From Actinocatenispora rupis (GTDB lineage Bacteria > Actinomycetota > Actinomycetes > Mycobacteriales > Micromonosporaceae): a stretch of 64,000 nt of DNA. The notes under the pieces were generated by a model. It searched no databases. It was not told where the DNA came from and worked only from the letters and a program-made list of their open reading frames with translations. The position numbers and the translations under genes were made by a program. Positions 8,445 through 17,480 of the stretch are shown piece after piece (within the stretch, counting starts at the first letter, position 1; every line of letters starts with the position of its first letter). Location of the stretch: NCBI RefSeq assembly GCF_016861975.1, contig NZ_BOMB01000014.1:1-64000 (forward strand), written 5' to 3'.

Positions 8445-9155
8445 TCAGTCGCGGGCGATCGCGAACGCCTCGGCGATCCGCCCCTCGCCGAACCCCGCCG
8501 TACGGCCCAGCTCGGTGAACCGGTCGCGCATGAACGCGACGGTCGCGTCCGGGTCGGTCAGCTGGCTGGCGTGCGCCCGCAGCGCCGTCACCTTCCGCTC
8601 GAACGTGTCGGTCACGTCCACGTAGTGGTCCGGCTCGGGACATCCCGAGTACCAGACCTCGGGGACGGTCCACGCGTCGAGGCCGAGATCGGTGTGCGCG
8701 AACGGATTCCGCGCGTCCGGATACACCGCGTACGTGGTGGCCTGGCCGACCGCCTGGTGGTCCGGATGGTTCGGGCCGCCCAGCCTGGACCAGTCGCGGA
8801 CCGGCGAGTTCGTGAGGACCCGGTCCGGCCGGAACTCGCGGATCCGGCGCGTGATGTCGCGCCGCAGCTGATGCGTCACGTACACCGCGCCGTCCTGGTG
8901 ACCGTCCAGGAACGCCACGTCGCTGACCCCCACCGCCGCCGCGGCCGCCCGCTGCTCCGCCTCCCGGATCCGCGGCATCTCCTCCCGCGGCGTGTCGTCG
9001 AACCCGCCCGCATCGCCCCGCGTGACCAGCAGGTACGCCACCTCGATGCCGGCGTCGGTCCACGTGGCGATCGTGCCGGCCGCGCCGAAGTCGATGTCGT
9101 CGGGGTGCGCGAAGACCGCGAGTACGCGCTTGACCTCGTTGTCGTGTTGGCTCAC
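8445..9155 (-). CDS. PIG-L/LmbE-family zinc deacetylase
   Basis: A 236-residue protein with the family zinc motif AHPDDIDFGAAG at the N-terminus and a second metal-binding stretch PNHPDHQAVG in the middle. Members remove acetyl groups from N-acetylglucosaminyl compounds; in actinobacteria they include the mycothiol enzymes MshB and Mca, but this one cannot be assigned to a specific substrate. I chose GTG at 9155 (MSQHDNEVKRV), which starts right before the conserved first strand. It stands alone on this strand. Confidence 0.87.
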   Translation of the reverse strand: MSQHDNEVKRVLAVFAHPDDIDFGAAGTIATWTDAGIEVAYLLVTRGDAGGFDDTPREEMPRIREAEQRAAAAAVGVSDVAFLDGHQDGAVYVTHQLRRDITRRIREFRPDRVLTNSPVRDWSRLGGPNHPDHQAVGQATTYAVYPDARNPFAHTDLGLDAWTVPEVWYSGCPEPDHYVDVTDTFERKVTALRAHASQLTDPDATVAFMRDRFTELGRTAGFGEGRIAEAFAIARD

Positions 9156-9363
9156 GGCGGAATCGTATGCGCCGCCAGCGAATCCGGCACCCACCCGCAC
9201 CCCCCCGCGCCGCGTCTGCGGACCCGAGCGTGTCGACGAACTCGCCCGCCGCTTGCCCACACCGCAACCGCGTACGAGTCGCGAGCGGCCGGCCCGGTAC
9301 GGGCGCCGTTCCGCGCATCCGCCGATTCGGCGCGGAACGGCTCCGTACGGCCGGTTCCGGGTG

Positions 9364-9672
9364 TCAGGCGTCGTCGATGCCGCCGAGCGGCCCGCGCCCG
9401 GCGCGGAGTACGAGCAGGGCGACCTGGGTGCCGTCGGGGCCGAGACCCTGGCGGTAGCGTTCCATGATCTCGCGTTCGCGGGAGAGGACGAGCCGGGTGC
9501 CGCCGGAGGCGATGCGGGTGGCGCCGACCTCGCGGGACGCGGCGGCGCGTTCCTGCCAGAGGTCGATGATCTGGCCGTCGATCTCGTCGATGCGGCGGCG
9601 CAGCTGCTGGATGCGGTCGCTGGCGGCGGGCTGGCTGGTACCGGTGTCCGGACCGTTGTCGGCGGAAGTCAT
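9364..9672 (-). CDS. Chorismate mutase (AroQ type)
   Basis: A 102-residue protein with an AroQ-like helical pattern: IQQLRRRIDEIDGQIIDLWQ, then a second helix AASREVGATRI and LSREREIMERYRQ. It would convert chorismate to prephenate, the first step towards phenylalanine and tyrosine. No signal peptide is seen, so it is cytosolic. The ATG has AGGAG six bases upstream. It is a lone gene with an unusually structured region upstream (described separately). Confidence 0.88.
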   Translation of the reverse strand: MTSADNGPDTGTSQPAASDRIQQLRRRIDEIDGQIIDLWQERAAASREVGATRIASGGTRLVLSREREIMERYRQGLGPDGTQVALLVLRAGRGPLGGIDDA

Positions 9673-9853
9673 GGCGCTCTCCTGTGGTCGTCGCGGCCGG
9701 GTGCTCCGTTGCCGTCCCGGGACAGCGAAAACGCCCCGGGCTCGGAGGAGCCCGGGGCGTCTGCGTCGGTCTGGTGTGCGCTCAGGCGCGACCTACGGTC
9801 ACCGGGTCTCCGGTGCCATAAAATCGCCCGCCGAACGTCACGGCCCGACTATA
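9673..9853 (-). promoter_or_regulatory. Structured leader of chorismate mutase
   Basis: Reading on the minus strand, TATAGT (9853-9848) could be a -10 box, though no good -35 is seen. The following leader holds three hairpins: CACCGG-AGAC-CCGGTG (9815-9800), GCGC-CTGA-GCGC (9789-9778) and a terminator hairpin (9760-9731), then the ribosome site. A very short reading frame (9819-9799, MAPETR) overlaps hairpin one. The arrangement looks like a riboswitch or attenuator but matches none I know. Confidence 0.4.
9731..9760 (-). terminator. Hairpin terminator, possibly an attenuator
   Basis: Thirteen-bp arms (ACGCCCCGGGCTC and complement) with a GGAG loop, followed on the minus strand by TTTTCGCT. 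It may simply end the protease transcript that runs into it, or act as an attenuator inside the chorismate mutase leader. Confidence 0.8.
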
Positions 9854-9905
9854 CACAGGGCTGCAGCTGGCACAGCAGCTCGCGCCGTGTTCGGTGGTGC
9901 GCCGG

Positions 9906-11882
9906 TCAGAAGGTGACCGACCAGGAGTTCAGCGTGCCCGTGTCGCCCGAGTACACGTCGGTCACCTTGAGCTTCCAGGTGCCGTTGCGGGTCTCGTCCG
10001 ACGCGTTCACCGTGTACGTCGCGTTGACGTCCGCGGCGCTGTCGTACGGGTTGGCGTTCTTCAGCCGTGCCGTGTCACCCTTCGGCGAGATGAGGTCGAT
10101 CTGCAGATCGCCCCGGTACGAGTGGGTGATGTGCACGGTGATCTTGGTCTGCGCGGTGGCGTTCGCCGAGCAGCCGGTGACCGCGATGGAGCTGGTGACC
10201 GAGCTGGCGTCCGGGATCGCCTGGGCCGCGCTGCTCGTCACCGCGTCGCAACTGCCGCCCTGGGTGGGAGTCGGCGTCGGCGAGGTCGGCGTGGGCGTCG
10301 GCGACGAACCGTCGCACGGCGTGTCCGAGCCGGTGACGGCCACCGCGGTCCACGCGGCCTGCGTCGCCTTGTACTCCGCGCTGCACTGGCCGTACAGGTC
10401 GGTCGCGGACTTCAGGGTGTCCTGCCGGGCCTGCGCGTACGACTCGGTGCTGACCATGTACGCGTCGAGCGCGTGGTACCAGATGTTCGCGGCCTTGTCG
10501 CGGCCGATGCCGGTGACGGTCGAACCGTCGCAGGTCGGGCTGGTGCCGTACTGCGTGTTCCCGCTGCCCTCGGCGAGCAGGAAGAACAGGTGGTTCCCGA
10601 CGCCCGACGAGTAGTGCGGGTCGGCCTGCGGTACCGCCGACGACCAGCAGTCGAAGGACGCGCCGTCCTTGGACGGCTGGTACATGTAGCGCAGCGGGGT
10701 GCCGTCGCCGTTGATGTTGATCTCTTCGCCGATGTCGTAGTCGCCCGGGTCGTTCGGGTTGTTGGCGTAGAACTCGACCATCGTGCCGAAGATGTCGCTG
10801 TTGGCCTCGTTGATGCCGCCGACGTCACCGGAGTAGCCCAGGTCGGCGAGCGCCTCGGAGACGCCGTGGGACATCTCGTGGCCGGCGACGTCGATCTCGA
10901 CGAGCGGGGCGTTGTCGCCCTCGCCGTCGCCGTACGTCATCTGCTGGCCGTCCCAGAAGGCGTTGACGTACCCGCTGCCGTAGTGCACGCGGGACGGCAC
11001 ACCCTTGCCGTCGCCGAAGATGCCGTTACGGCCCTGCTTCTCCTTGTAGTAGTCGAAGGTCATGGCCGCGCCGTAGTGCGCGTCCACGGCCGCCGACGCC
11101 CGGTCGGAGTTGGCACCCGTACCCCACGCGTTGTCCGCGTCGGTGAACTTCGTGCACGTGCCGCTCTCGGTGTTTTTCATGTCGCACGTGTAGCCGTTGC
11201 CGTGCGACGGGTCGGTCATCTCGTAGCCGCCGCTGGCCTGGGTGGTGTCCAGGTTGACGTCGCCGACGAAGATGCCCTTGCCGGTACCGGCCACTTCCTC
11301 GACGGTGTCCCAGCTGCGGATGGTCTTGCCGGTGTCGGCGTTGACCAGCACGTGCTCCTTGCTGGGGGTCTGGCCGTCCTGCTTGAAGCCGGTGACGATC
11401 GCCTCGTACGCGAGGACCGGGGCGCCGTCGGCGGCGTCGACGAGCAGGGTCGGGGTGTCGACCGAGGTGACCTTGCCCTTGTGCGCGGTACGGGCGGTGC
11501 GCGCGGCGCTCGACGCGGGGATCTTCGCCGTGGTGCCGACGCCGATCGTCTGGTGCTGCGCGACGGTCACGCCCTCGTACGACCCGCCGGGGGCGTTGTG
11601 CACGACGAAGTCGCCGCCGTACACGGGCAGGCCGTGGTAGGTGCGGGTGTAGCGGACGTGGGTGGCGCCGTCGGAGTCGGTCACGACCCGGTGGACCTTG
11701 AACGCGTCGGAGCTGGACGCGTGGATCGCGCTGCGGTGTGCGGACAGCGCGGTGTTGGCAGCGGAGATCGCCTGCGCCCGGCTGGGGGTCACCGGCCCTG
11801 CTTGTGCGGTCGCCGCGAGCCCGACGCCGATACCTCCGGCGACGAGTACTGCTGCGCCCGCGGCGGCGAGGGTCTTTTTCAC
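9906..11882 (-). CDS. Secreted M4 (thermolysin-like) metalloprotease with P-domain
   Basis: A 658-residue exported pre-pro-enzyme. A signal peptide (residues 1-28) is followed by a propeptide of the FTP type (about 30-200), then the M4 catalytic domain with zinc ligands in HEMSH (335-339) and Glu359 in GGINEANSD. After the catalytic part comes a Thr-Pro linker (PTPTPTSPTPTPT) and a C-terminal proprotein-convertase P-domain (about 560-658). It should digest proteins outside the cell. The GTG start has GGGAGG eight bases upstream and a good promoter further up. Family length and domain order are normal. Confidence 0.95.
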   Translation of the reverse strand: MKKTLAAAGAAVLVAGGIGVGLAATAQAGPVTPSRAQAISAANTALSAHRSAIHASSSDAFKVHRVVTDSDGATHVRYTRTYHGLPVYGGDFVVHNAPGGSYEGVTVAQHQTIGVGTTAKIPASSAARTARTAHKGKVTSVDTPTLLVDAADGAPVLAYEAIVTGFKQDGQTPSKEHVLVNADTGKTIRSWDTVEEVAGTGKGIFVGDVNLDTTQASGGYEMTDPSHGNGYTCDMKNTESGTCTKFTDADNAWGTGANSDRASAAVDAHYGAAMTFDYYKEKQGRNGIFGDGKGVPSRVHYGSGYVNAFWDGQQMTYGDGEGDNAPLVEIDVAGHEMSHGVSEALADLGYSGDVGGINEANSDIFGTMVEFYANNPNDPGDYDIGEEININGDGTPLRYMYQPSKDGASFDCWSSAVPQADPHYSSGVGNHLFFLLAEGSGNTQYGTSPTCDGSTVTGIGRDKAANIWYHALDAYMVSTESYAQARQDTLKSATDLYGQCSAEYKATQAAWTAVAVTGSDTPCDGSSPTPTPTSPTPTPTQGGSCDAVTSSAAQAIPDASSVTSSIAVTGCSANATAQTKITVHITHSYRGDLQIDLISPKGDTARLKNANPYDSAADVNATYTVNASDETRNGTWKLKVTDVYSGDTGTLNSWSVTF

Positions 11883-11931
11883 CCTGAGCCTCCCTGACTT
11901 GAGGGGTACGTGACTGTTGTCACGGAAGCGG

Positions 11932-11960
11932 GTATAACAGGGCAGCTACCGGCCAGTAAA
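11932..11960 (-). promoter_or_regulatory. Promoter of the M4 protease gene
   Basis: On the minus strand TTTACT (11960-11955) and TTATAC (11937-11932) are separated by 17 bases. Transcription would begin about 45 bases before the GTG start. This is one of the best sigma-70-like matches in the window. Confidence 0.6.
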
Positions 11961-11992
11961 GAGGTACTTAAGCGACCATTAAGATTGATCGC

Positions 11993-12012
11993 GGTAATTG
12001 GGCAGAATTACC
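11993..12012. promoter_or_regulatory. Inverted repeat between protease and pcrA
   Basis: Perfect 7-bp arms GGTAATT and AATTACC around GGGCAG, in an AT-richer patch between the two divergent genes. It could be an operator for either; nothing else gene-like is seen between 11961 and 12184. Confidence 0.35.
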
Positions 12013-12198
12013 CAGCGGATAGCCGCCACCTGGCGGTATTGCGACCCACAGCGCGGTCTGTGGACTCCGGGACCGCGCCGGCGCGGGCGACCTTCCGCGA
12101 CACCGTGCCGGGCCCGGGTACCTCCGCCGGTTCGGGGCGGTCCGTGGGCGCCGCGTCGCCGATCGAACTGTCGGTGCCCCGGAATAGACTTTGCCGCG

Positions 12199-14637
12199 AT
12201 GCACGCACTCTTTGAGATCCCGCCGGTCAACCCCAGCGCGCAGCGAACGGGACGGCCGCACGGGCCCGACCCCGACGACCTGCTCCGCGGGCTGAACGCG
12301 CAGCAGCGCGCCGCCGTGACCCACACCGGTTCGCCGCTGCTCATCGTCGCCGGCGCCGGGTCCGGCAAGACCCGCGTCCTCACCCACCGCATCGCGTACC
12401 TGCTGGCCGCGCGCGACGTGACGCCCGGCCAGATCATGGCGATCACGTTCACCAACAAGGCCGCGGGCGAGATGAAGGAGCGGGTCGGCGCGCTGGTCGG
12501 GCCGCGCGCCCGGCGGATGTGGGTGTCCACGTTCCACTCCGCGTGCGTGCGGATCCTGCGCGCCGAGCACGAGCACGCCGGGCTGAAGTCCACCTTCTCG
12601 ATCTACGACGCGGACGACTCGCGCCGGCTCATGCAGCTCGTCGCCCGCGAGCTGGACCTCGACCCGAAGCGGTACCCGGCGCGGTCGCTCGCCGCCCAGG
12701 TGTCGAACCTGAAGAACGAGCTGGTCGATGCGGAGACGTTCGCGGCGCGGGCGTCCGGTCCGGCGGAGCGCGCGCTCGCCGAGGCGTACACGATGTACCA
12801 GCAGCGGTTGCGTGAGGCGCACGCGCTGGACTTCGACGACCTGATCATGACGACGGTGCACCTGCTGCAGGCGTTCCCGGCGGTCGCCGAGCACTACCAC
12901 CGGCGGTTCCGGCACATCCTCGTCGACGAGTACCAGGACACCAACCACGCGCAGTACGTGCTGGTCAAGGAGCTTGTCGGGGGCGGGGTGGGCAGCGCGC
13001 CCGAGGTGATCGCGGAAGGCGAGCCGCTGGGGCCGGCGGAGCTGTGCGTCGTCGGCGACGCCGACCAGTCGATCTACGCGTTCCGCGGCGCGACGATCCG
13101 CAACATCATGGAGTTCGAGCGCGACTTCCCGGACGCCGAGACCATCCTGCTGGAGCAGAACTACCGCTCCACCCAGACGATCCTCAACGCCGCCAACCAG
13201 GTCATCGCCCGCAACACCGAGCGCAAGCCGAAGAACCTGTGGTCCGACTCGGGCACCGGCGAGAAGATCGTGGGCTACGTCGCGGACAACGAGCATGACG
13301 AGGCCGACTGGGTCGCGCGCGAGATCGACCGCCTCGTCGACGACGACGGTGTCAAGCCGAGCGACGTCGCCGTCTTCTACCGCACCAACGCGCAGTCCCG
13401 CGTGTTCGAGGACATCTTCATCCGGGTCGGCCTGCCGTACAAGGTGGTCGGTGGGGTGCGGTTCTACGAGCGCAAGGAGGTCCGCGACGCGCTGGCGTAC
13501 CTGCGGGCGATCGCGAACTCCGACGACGTGGTGAGCGTCCGCCGGATCCTGAACACGCCGCGCCGGGGCATCGGCGACCGGGCGGAGGCGTGCCTGGAAG
13601 CGTTGGCGGCCAAGGAGAAGATCTCGTTCGGTGCCGCGCTCGAAGAGGTCGGCGACGCAGCGGCGAGCGGTGGTCGCAAGCACGCACCGGCAGGCATCTC
13701 GTCGCGCGCGGTCAACGGGATCGGCGACTTCGTCGCGATGATGGCCGAGCTGCGCACCATGGCCGCGACCGAGCCGCCCGAGGACGTACTGGAGGCGGTG
13801 CTCGCGCGCTCCGGATACCTGGCCGAGCTGGAGGCCAGCGAGGACCCGCAGGACGCCGGCCGGGTGGAGAACCTGCAGGAGCTCGTCAGCGTGGCCCGGG
13901 AGTACACGGAGCGGATCGAGCGGGCGGCGGCGGCCGGGGACACCGACGACGCCGACGCGGAGGAGACCCCGTCGCTGGCCGGGTTCCTGGAGCAGGTCGC
14001 GCTGGTCGCCGACGCCGACGAGATCCCCGAGGGCGACGAGGAACACGCCGGGGTCGTCACGCTGATGACGCTGCACACGGCGAAGGGGCTGGAGTTCCCG
14101 GTGGTGTTCCTGACCGGGATGGAGGACGGCGTCTTCCCGCACCTGCGTTCGATGGGCGACAAGCGGGAGCTGGAGGAGGAGCGCCGCCTGGCGTACGTGG
14201 GGATCACCCGCGCGCGGCAGCGGCTGTACATCTCGCGTGCCGTCACGCGTTCCGCGTGGGGGCAGCCGCAGTACAACCCGGAGTCGCGGTTCGTGGGCGA
14301 GTTGCCGAGCGACCACCTCGACTGGAAGCGCACCGCCGACGCGTACACGACGTGGACGCGTGGCGGGGTGGGTCGCGGCGAGACGGTGGCGGCGCAAGGG
14401 CCCAAGGGCAAGGCGCTGGCCGACAAGCTCGGCCTGGACCCGCGGCTGGTCGGCGCGGCGAGCGAGATGCGGCAGGTGCCGTCGCTCGCGCCCGGTGACC
14501 GGGTCAACCACGACCGGCACGGCCTCGGCCGCGTCGTCGCGGTGCAGGGTTCCGGCCCGCGTGCCCAGGCGCAGATCGACTTCGGCAGCCAGACCATGTG
14601 GATCGTGCTGCGGCACGCCCCGGTCGAGAAGCTCTGA
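12199..14637 (+). CDS. pcrA: ATP-dependent DNA helicase PcrA/UvrD
   Basis: An 812-residue superfamily 1A helicase. Visible motifs: Q-motif LNAQQRAAV, Walker A VAGAGSGKTRVL, motif Ia ITFTNKAAGEMKERV, Walker B HILVDEYQDTN, motif III GDADQSIYAFRGA, motif IV QNYRST, motif V TLHTAKGLEFPVVF and motif VI RRLAYVGITRARQRLY. The C-terminus has the Tudor-like tail (DRVNHDRHGLGRVVAV) that contacts RNA polymerase in PcrA. It unwinds DNA in repair and clears transcription-replication conflicts. A TAGACT box lies only nine bases before the ATG and no ribosome site is visible, so the message may be leaderless. Confidence 0.97.
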   Translation: MHALFEIPPVNPSAQRTGRPHGPDPDDLLRGLNAQQRAAVTHTGSPLLIVAGAGSGKTRVLTHRIAYLLAARDVTPGQIMAITFTNKAAGEMKERVGALVGPRARRMWVSTFHSACVRILRAEHEHAGLKSTFSIYDADDSRRLMQLVARELDLDPKRYPARSLAAQVSNLKNELVDAETFAARASGPAERALAEAYTMYQQRLREAHALDFDDLIMTTVHLLQAFPAVAEHYHRRFRHILVDEYQDTNHAQYVLVKELVGGGVGSAPEVIAEGEPLGPAELCVVGDADQSIYAFRGATIRNIMEFERDFPDAETILLEQNYRSTQTILNAANQVIARNTERKPKNLWSDSGTGEKIVGYVADNEHDEADWVAREIDRLVDDDGVKPSDVAVFYRTNAQSRVFEDIFIRVGLPYKVVGGVRFYERKEVRDALAYLRAIANSDDVVSVRRILNTPRRGIGDRAEACLEALAAKEKISFGAALEEVGDAAASGGRKHAPAGISSRAVNGIGDFVAMMAELRTMAATEPPEDVLEAVLARSGYLAELEASEDPQDAGRVENLQELVSVAREYTERIERAAAAGDTDDADAEETPSLAGFLEQVALVADADEIPEGDEEHAGVVTLMTLHTAKGLEFPVVFLTGMEDGVFPHLRSMGDKRELEEERRLAYVGITRARQRLYISRAVTRSAWGQPQYNPESRFVGELPSDHLDWKRTADAYTTWTRGGVGRGETVAAQGPKGKALADKLGLDPRLVGAASEMRQVPSLAPGDRVNHDRHGLGRVVAVQGSGPRAQAQIDFGSQTMWIVLRHAPVEKL

Positions 14638-14664
14638 CCCCCCGCCGTCTGGTGCGCGGCCGGG

Positions 14665-15405
14665 TCAGCCGCCGGCGAGGATGTTCAGACCGCGCGCCTT
14701 CAGGTACGGCACGGGGTCGAACGCGGTGCCGTTGAGCCGGAGTTCGAAGTGCACGTGCGGGCCGGTGGCGTCGCCGGTGGCCCCGGCGTACGCGATGAGC
14801 TGGCCGCGCTTGACGTACTGGCCGGGCGACACCGCGACGGACGAGTTGTGCCCGTACACGACGGTGATGCCGCCGCCGAGGTTCATCTCGACGCCGTTGC
14901 CGTAGCCGCCGTCCCAGCCGGCGAGGGTGACGGTGCCGGAGTGCGCGGCGTACACCGGGGTGCCGGTGGGGACGGCGAGGTCGACGCCCGGGTGGTTGGT
15001 GCCCCAGCGCGGCCCGAACTCCGACGTCACCGTGTACCCGTGCACGGGGACGCTCCAGGTCACGGCCGGTTTCTTCGTCTTCGACGGCGACGGGCTGGGG
15101 CTCGCCGACCGGCTGCGGCTCGGGCTCGGGCTGGTGCTGTGGCTGGGACTCGGGCTCGTCGTACGGATCTTGCTGCGGTTGGCGCGCTGGGACGCGTCGG
15201 CGCGGCGCGCGTCGTCGACAGACCCGCTCGGGGTCGCCGGGCGCGCGCCGGACGCGGCCTCGTCGTGCCCGGTCGCGGCGTACGCGGCGCCCGCGCCACC
15301 GATGCCCAGGACCGCGACGGCGGACGCGGCGATCACGATCCGGCGTACCGGTCGGGCCGGCTGATGGTGCCGGCCGGTGCTGCGGAAGCGCTTCGGCAGT
15401 ACCAC
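14665..15405 (-). CDS. M23-family peptidase (LytM-type cell-wall hydrolase)
   Basis: A 246-residue exported protein: one N-terminal membrane or signal helix (about residues 21-44), a long Ser/Pro/Lys linker ([17 protein letters not shown]), then an M23 domain with zinc-binding residues in WGTNHPGVDLAVPTGTP and TGPHVHFEL. It would cut peptide cross-bridges in peptidoglycan or act as an amidase activator; both catalytic motifs look intact. The GTG start has GGAGGGA upstream. A possible -10, TATATG, lies about 95 bases upstream. It converges on pcrA with only 27 bases between. Confidence 0.92.
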   Translation of the reverse strand: MVLPKRFRSTGRHHQPARPVRRIVIAASAVAVLGIGGAGAAYAATGHDEAASGARPATPSGSVDDARRADASQRANRSKIRTTSPSPSHSTSPSPSRSRSASPSPSPSKTKKPAVTWSVPVHGYTVTSEFGPRWGTNHPGVDLAVPTGTPVYAAHSGTVTLAGWDGGYGNGVEMNLGGGITVVYGHNSSVAVSPGQYVKRGQLIAYAGATGDATGPHVHFELRLNGTAFDPVPYLKARGLNILAGG

Positions 15406-15572
15406 GGCTCGTCCCTCCGACTCGTGAACGACACGCCGGGTGGCGCGCGCCGGTCACCGTAAGCGGAACGTGAGCGGCGCCGGGTCACGCTTCGCCGCAT
15501 ATACCGGGTCTCGCCGAAACTGCGTACTTCGCTTTGCCCGCAATGGAAATACTTTGCCCACTGCGGGCTGTG

Positions 15573-16331
15573 TCACAACGTGACGGCGCCCTCGTCGGCG
15601 CGGTCGGGGGTGAGCGCTGTGTACACAGCGGTGAGGACCGTGGGGTGCACCAGCAGCGCCTGGTGGCCGACGGCCGGCACCTCGACGCTGCGGCAGTCCA
15701 GGTCCGGATGGTCCAGCCGGGCCGACCGCCCCGGTACGACGATCTCGTCGACCGGGCTCCACACCGCCACGAACCGGGTCGCGCAGTCGGTCGGCCCGGC
15801 CAGGTCGTGCAGCAGCCGGGAACCGGGCCGCAACTGCCGCCCCAGCCGTACCGGGAAGAGACGGGCGAGATGGGTGCCGCCGTGCGGGCTGCCGAGCGTG
15901 ACGAGCACGTCGACCCGGCCGTCGCCGCCGAGCCGCTGCACGTAGTACCGGGCGATGAGGCCGCCGAGGCTGTGCCCGACCAGGCGGATCCGGCGGTGCC
16001 CCGTCATCACGCACAACCGCTCCACGTACGCGCCGAGCACCGCCGCGGCGCCTCGTACGTCGTTGGTGAGCAGGCCGTAGTTCATCGTCACGACCTGGCG
16101 GAAACCGCGCCGCCGCAGCGCACGCCGGAGTACCGCGAAGATCGAACGGTTGTCGCCGAAGCCGTGCACCAGCAGGACGGGGACGTCGCCGTCGTCGGCC
16201 GGCGCGGGCGCGAACGGGCGCGGATCGGTGTGCGTCGCCACGAAACCGAACGGCCAGAGCGCGGCGTGCAAGCCGGTCCAGGCCGCCTCAACCGCCGCAC
16301 CGCGTACCAGAGCGCTCGCCGTCCGCCACAT
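15573..16331 (-). CDS. Alpha/beta-hydrolase lipase or esterase
   Basis: A 252-residue hydrolase of the triacylglycerol lipase type. The oxyanion strand is [11 protein letters not shown], the nucleophile serine sits in [16 protein letters not shown], the acid is probably Asp in [11 protein letters not shown] and the histidine is in [14 protein letters not shown] hydrophobic N-terminal stretch may tether it to the membrane, but there is no clear cleavable signal. Natural substrate unknown. It is divergent from the B12-binding gene, with about 107 bases between. Confidence 0.87.
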   Translation of the reverse strand: MWRTASALVRGAAVEAAWTGLHAALWPFGFVATHTDPRPFAPAPADDGDVPVLLVHGFGDNRSIFAVLRRALRRRGFRQVVTMNYGLLTNDVRGAAAVLGAYVERLCVMTGHRRIRLVGHSLGGLIARYYVQRLGGDGRVDVLVTLGSPHGGTHLARLFPVRLGRQLRPGSRLLHDLAGPTDCATRFVAVWSPVDEIVVPGRSARLDHPDLDCRSVEVPAVGHQALLVHPTVLTAVYTALTPDRADEGAVTL

Positions 16332-16438
16332 CCGACCGCCTCCCCGGCCCGACTATCGGCCAGCTCGCCATGGCTTGTCCACACCTGCCGGCCCACCCCT
16401 TAGTATTCGTTCAGTTGCCGGGTGCGGAGGGACTGACG

Positions 16439-16843
16439 ATGACTGGACGGATCCGCGTGGTGGTCGCCAAGCCGGGCCTCGACGGCCACGACCGCGGCGC
16501 GAAGGTGGTCGCCCGCGCGCTGCGCGACGCCGGCATGGAGGTCGTGTACACCGGGCTGCACCAGACGCCCGAACAGATCGTCGCCACCGCGCTCCAGGAG
16601 GACGCCGACGCCATCGGCCTGTCCGTACTCTCCGGCGCCCACATGACCCTGTTCCGCCGCCTCGTCGAACTGCTCACCGAACAGCACGCCGGCGACATCG
16701 TCGTGTTCGGCGGCGGCATCATCCCCGACGCCGACATCCCCGAGCTGGAACAGATCGGCGTCGCCAAGATCTTCACCCCCGGCGCCAGTACGCAGGCCAT
16801 CGTCGACTGGGTCACCGAACACGTCCCCGCCCACGCCGCCTAG
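16439..16843 (+). CDS. Stand-alone cobalamin-binding subunit (acyl-CoA mutase small subunit type)
   Basis: A 134-residue protein made only of a B12-binding domain: [19 protein letters not shown] contains the DxHxxG signature whose histidine is the lower axial cobalt ligand, and the end has the [13 protein letters not shown] and IFTPGAS stretches typical of methylmalonyl-CoA mutase C-domains. It resembles separate small subunits such as isobutyryl-CoA mutase IcmB. No large subunit is in the window, so its partner must be encoded elsewhere. GGAGG precedes the ATG by a normal distance. Confidence 0.88.
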   Translation: MTGRIRVVVAKPGLDGHDRGAKVVARALRDAGMEVVYTGLHQTPEQIVATALQEDADAIGLSVLSGAHMTLFRRLVELLTEQHAGDIVVFGGGIIPDADIPELEQIGVAKIFTPGASTQAIVDWVTEHVPAHAA

Positions 16844-16875
16844 CCCGGATCCCCAACCACGGCACCATTTCCGCC

Positions 16876-16986
16876 CGCGCTGCGAAGCAGCCGCGGCCCC
16901 GCACGAAATCGGATTGCCGCGCCGCGAAGCGGTCGCGACTCACGGCCTGCCTGTTGGTTCGCCGCGCCGCGAAGCGGCCGCGGCCC
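16876..16986. repeat. Three spaced 21-24-bp palindromic repeats
   Basis: Three copies related to CGCGCCGCGAAGCGGCCGCG start at about 16876, 16918 and 16963. Each contains the small stem GCCGC-GAA-GCGGC. The intervals of 42 and 45 bases are unlike each other in sequence. They sit directly upstream of the longer dispersed repeat and may form one repeat cluster with it. No gene is visible from 16844 to 17480. Confidence 0.65.
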
Positions 16987-16999
16987 ATCGTCACCTACG

Positions 17000-17130
17000 G
17001 GGGACGTGAGCGAGCCGAGCGTGATTCGTTCGCTGGCAAGCCGAGGCGAGGCGCCGTGTGCGTCAGCACACAAGTCTCGAATCGGCGCAGTCCAGCGGGC
17101 GAATCCCGCCGGCGCAGCGCCACCAACCCA
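17000..17130. repeat. Dispersed repeat, copy B
   Basis: Second copy of the element at the left window edge, about 85% identical and without gaps. It follows the three short palindromic repeats and precedes a terminator. All frames are open at some point, as expected from the high GC, but none looks like a protein. Confidence 0.75.
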
Positions 17131-17134
17131 AGTG

Positions 17135-17169
17135 AAGGGCCGGGTGCACCCCTCAGACACCCGGCCCTT
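17135..17169. terminator. Hairpin terminator after the repeat cluster
   Basis: Twelve-bp arms AAGGGCCGGGTG and CACCCGGCCCTT with an 11-base loop. Probably ends the transcript of the B12-binding gene. Between here and 17480 I see no gene. Confidence 0.7.
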
Positions 17170-17480
17170 CCTGTGCACGATGCCCCGCCGCCACCCCTCG
17201 ACCGACAGGGCATCGGCCGTCTGTGTTGCTTGTCGGTTCCGGCTGTACCGGCGCCGACGTCCCGTTCAACGACGGCCCGTGACCGAGGTAACGCCCGGTC
17301 GTGAGGAGTTTTACGGAGAGTCCCGGACAGACCGGGGTGGCGTTGATGACTCGGCGCGGGTGGCGGTTTCCCTTTCCGTACGTTTGCTGGCAAGGTGAGG
17401 GGCCTACCGAACGCGCCGGGCCGCGCCGCCGGTCGGATCCGGCTGAGATCGCAACTGGCCAGCACAGGAGAATCGCTGTC

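Noticed and set aside
15406-15572. Cyclic-di-AMP riboswitch upstream of the M23 peptidase
   Set aside because: Such riboswitches are common before actinobacterial cell-wall hydrolases, but I could not find the conserved core on the correct strand.
16876-16986. CRISPR-like array
   Set aside because: Only three imperfect 21-24-bp units with spacers of about 20 bases, and no cas genes nearby; better described as palindromic repeats.
17301-17480. N-terminal extension of the two-helix protein
   Set aside because: Composition is unlike the rest of the protein and a good ribosome site precedes the GTG at 17481.
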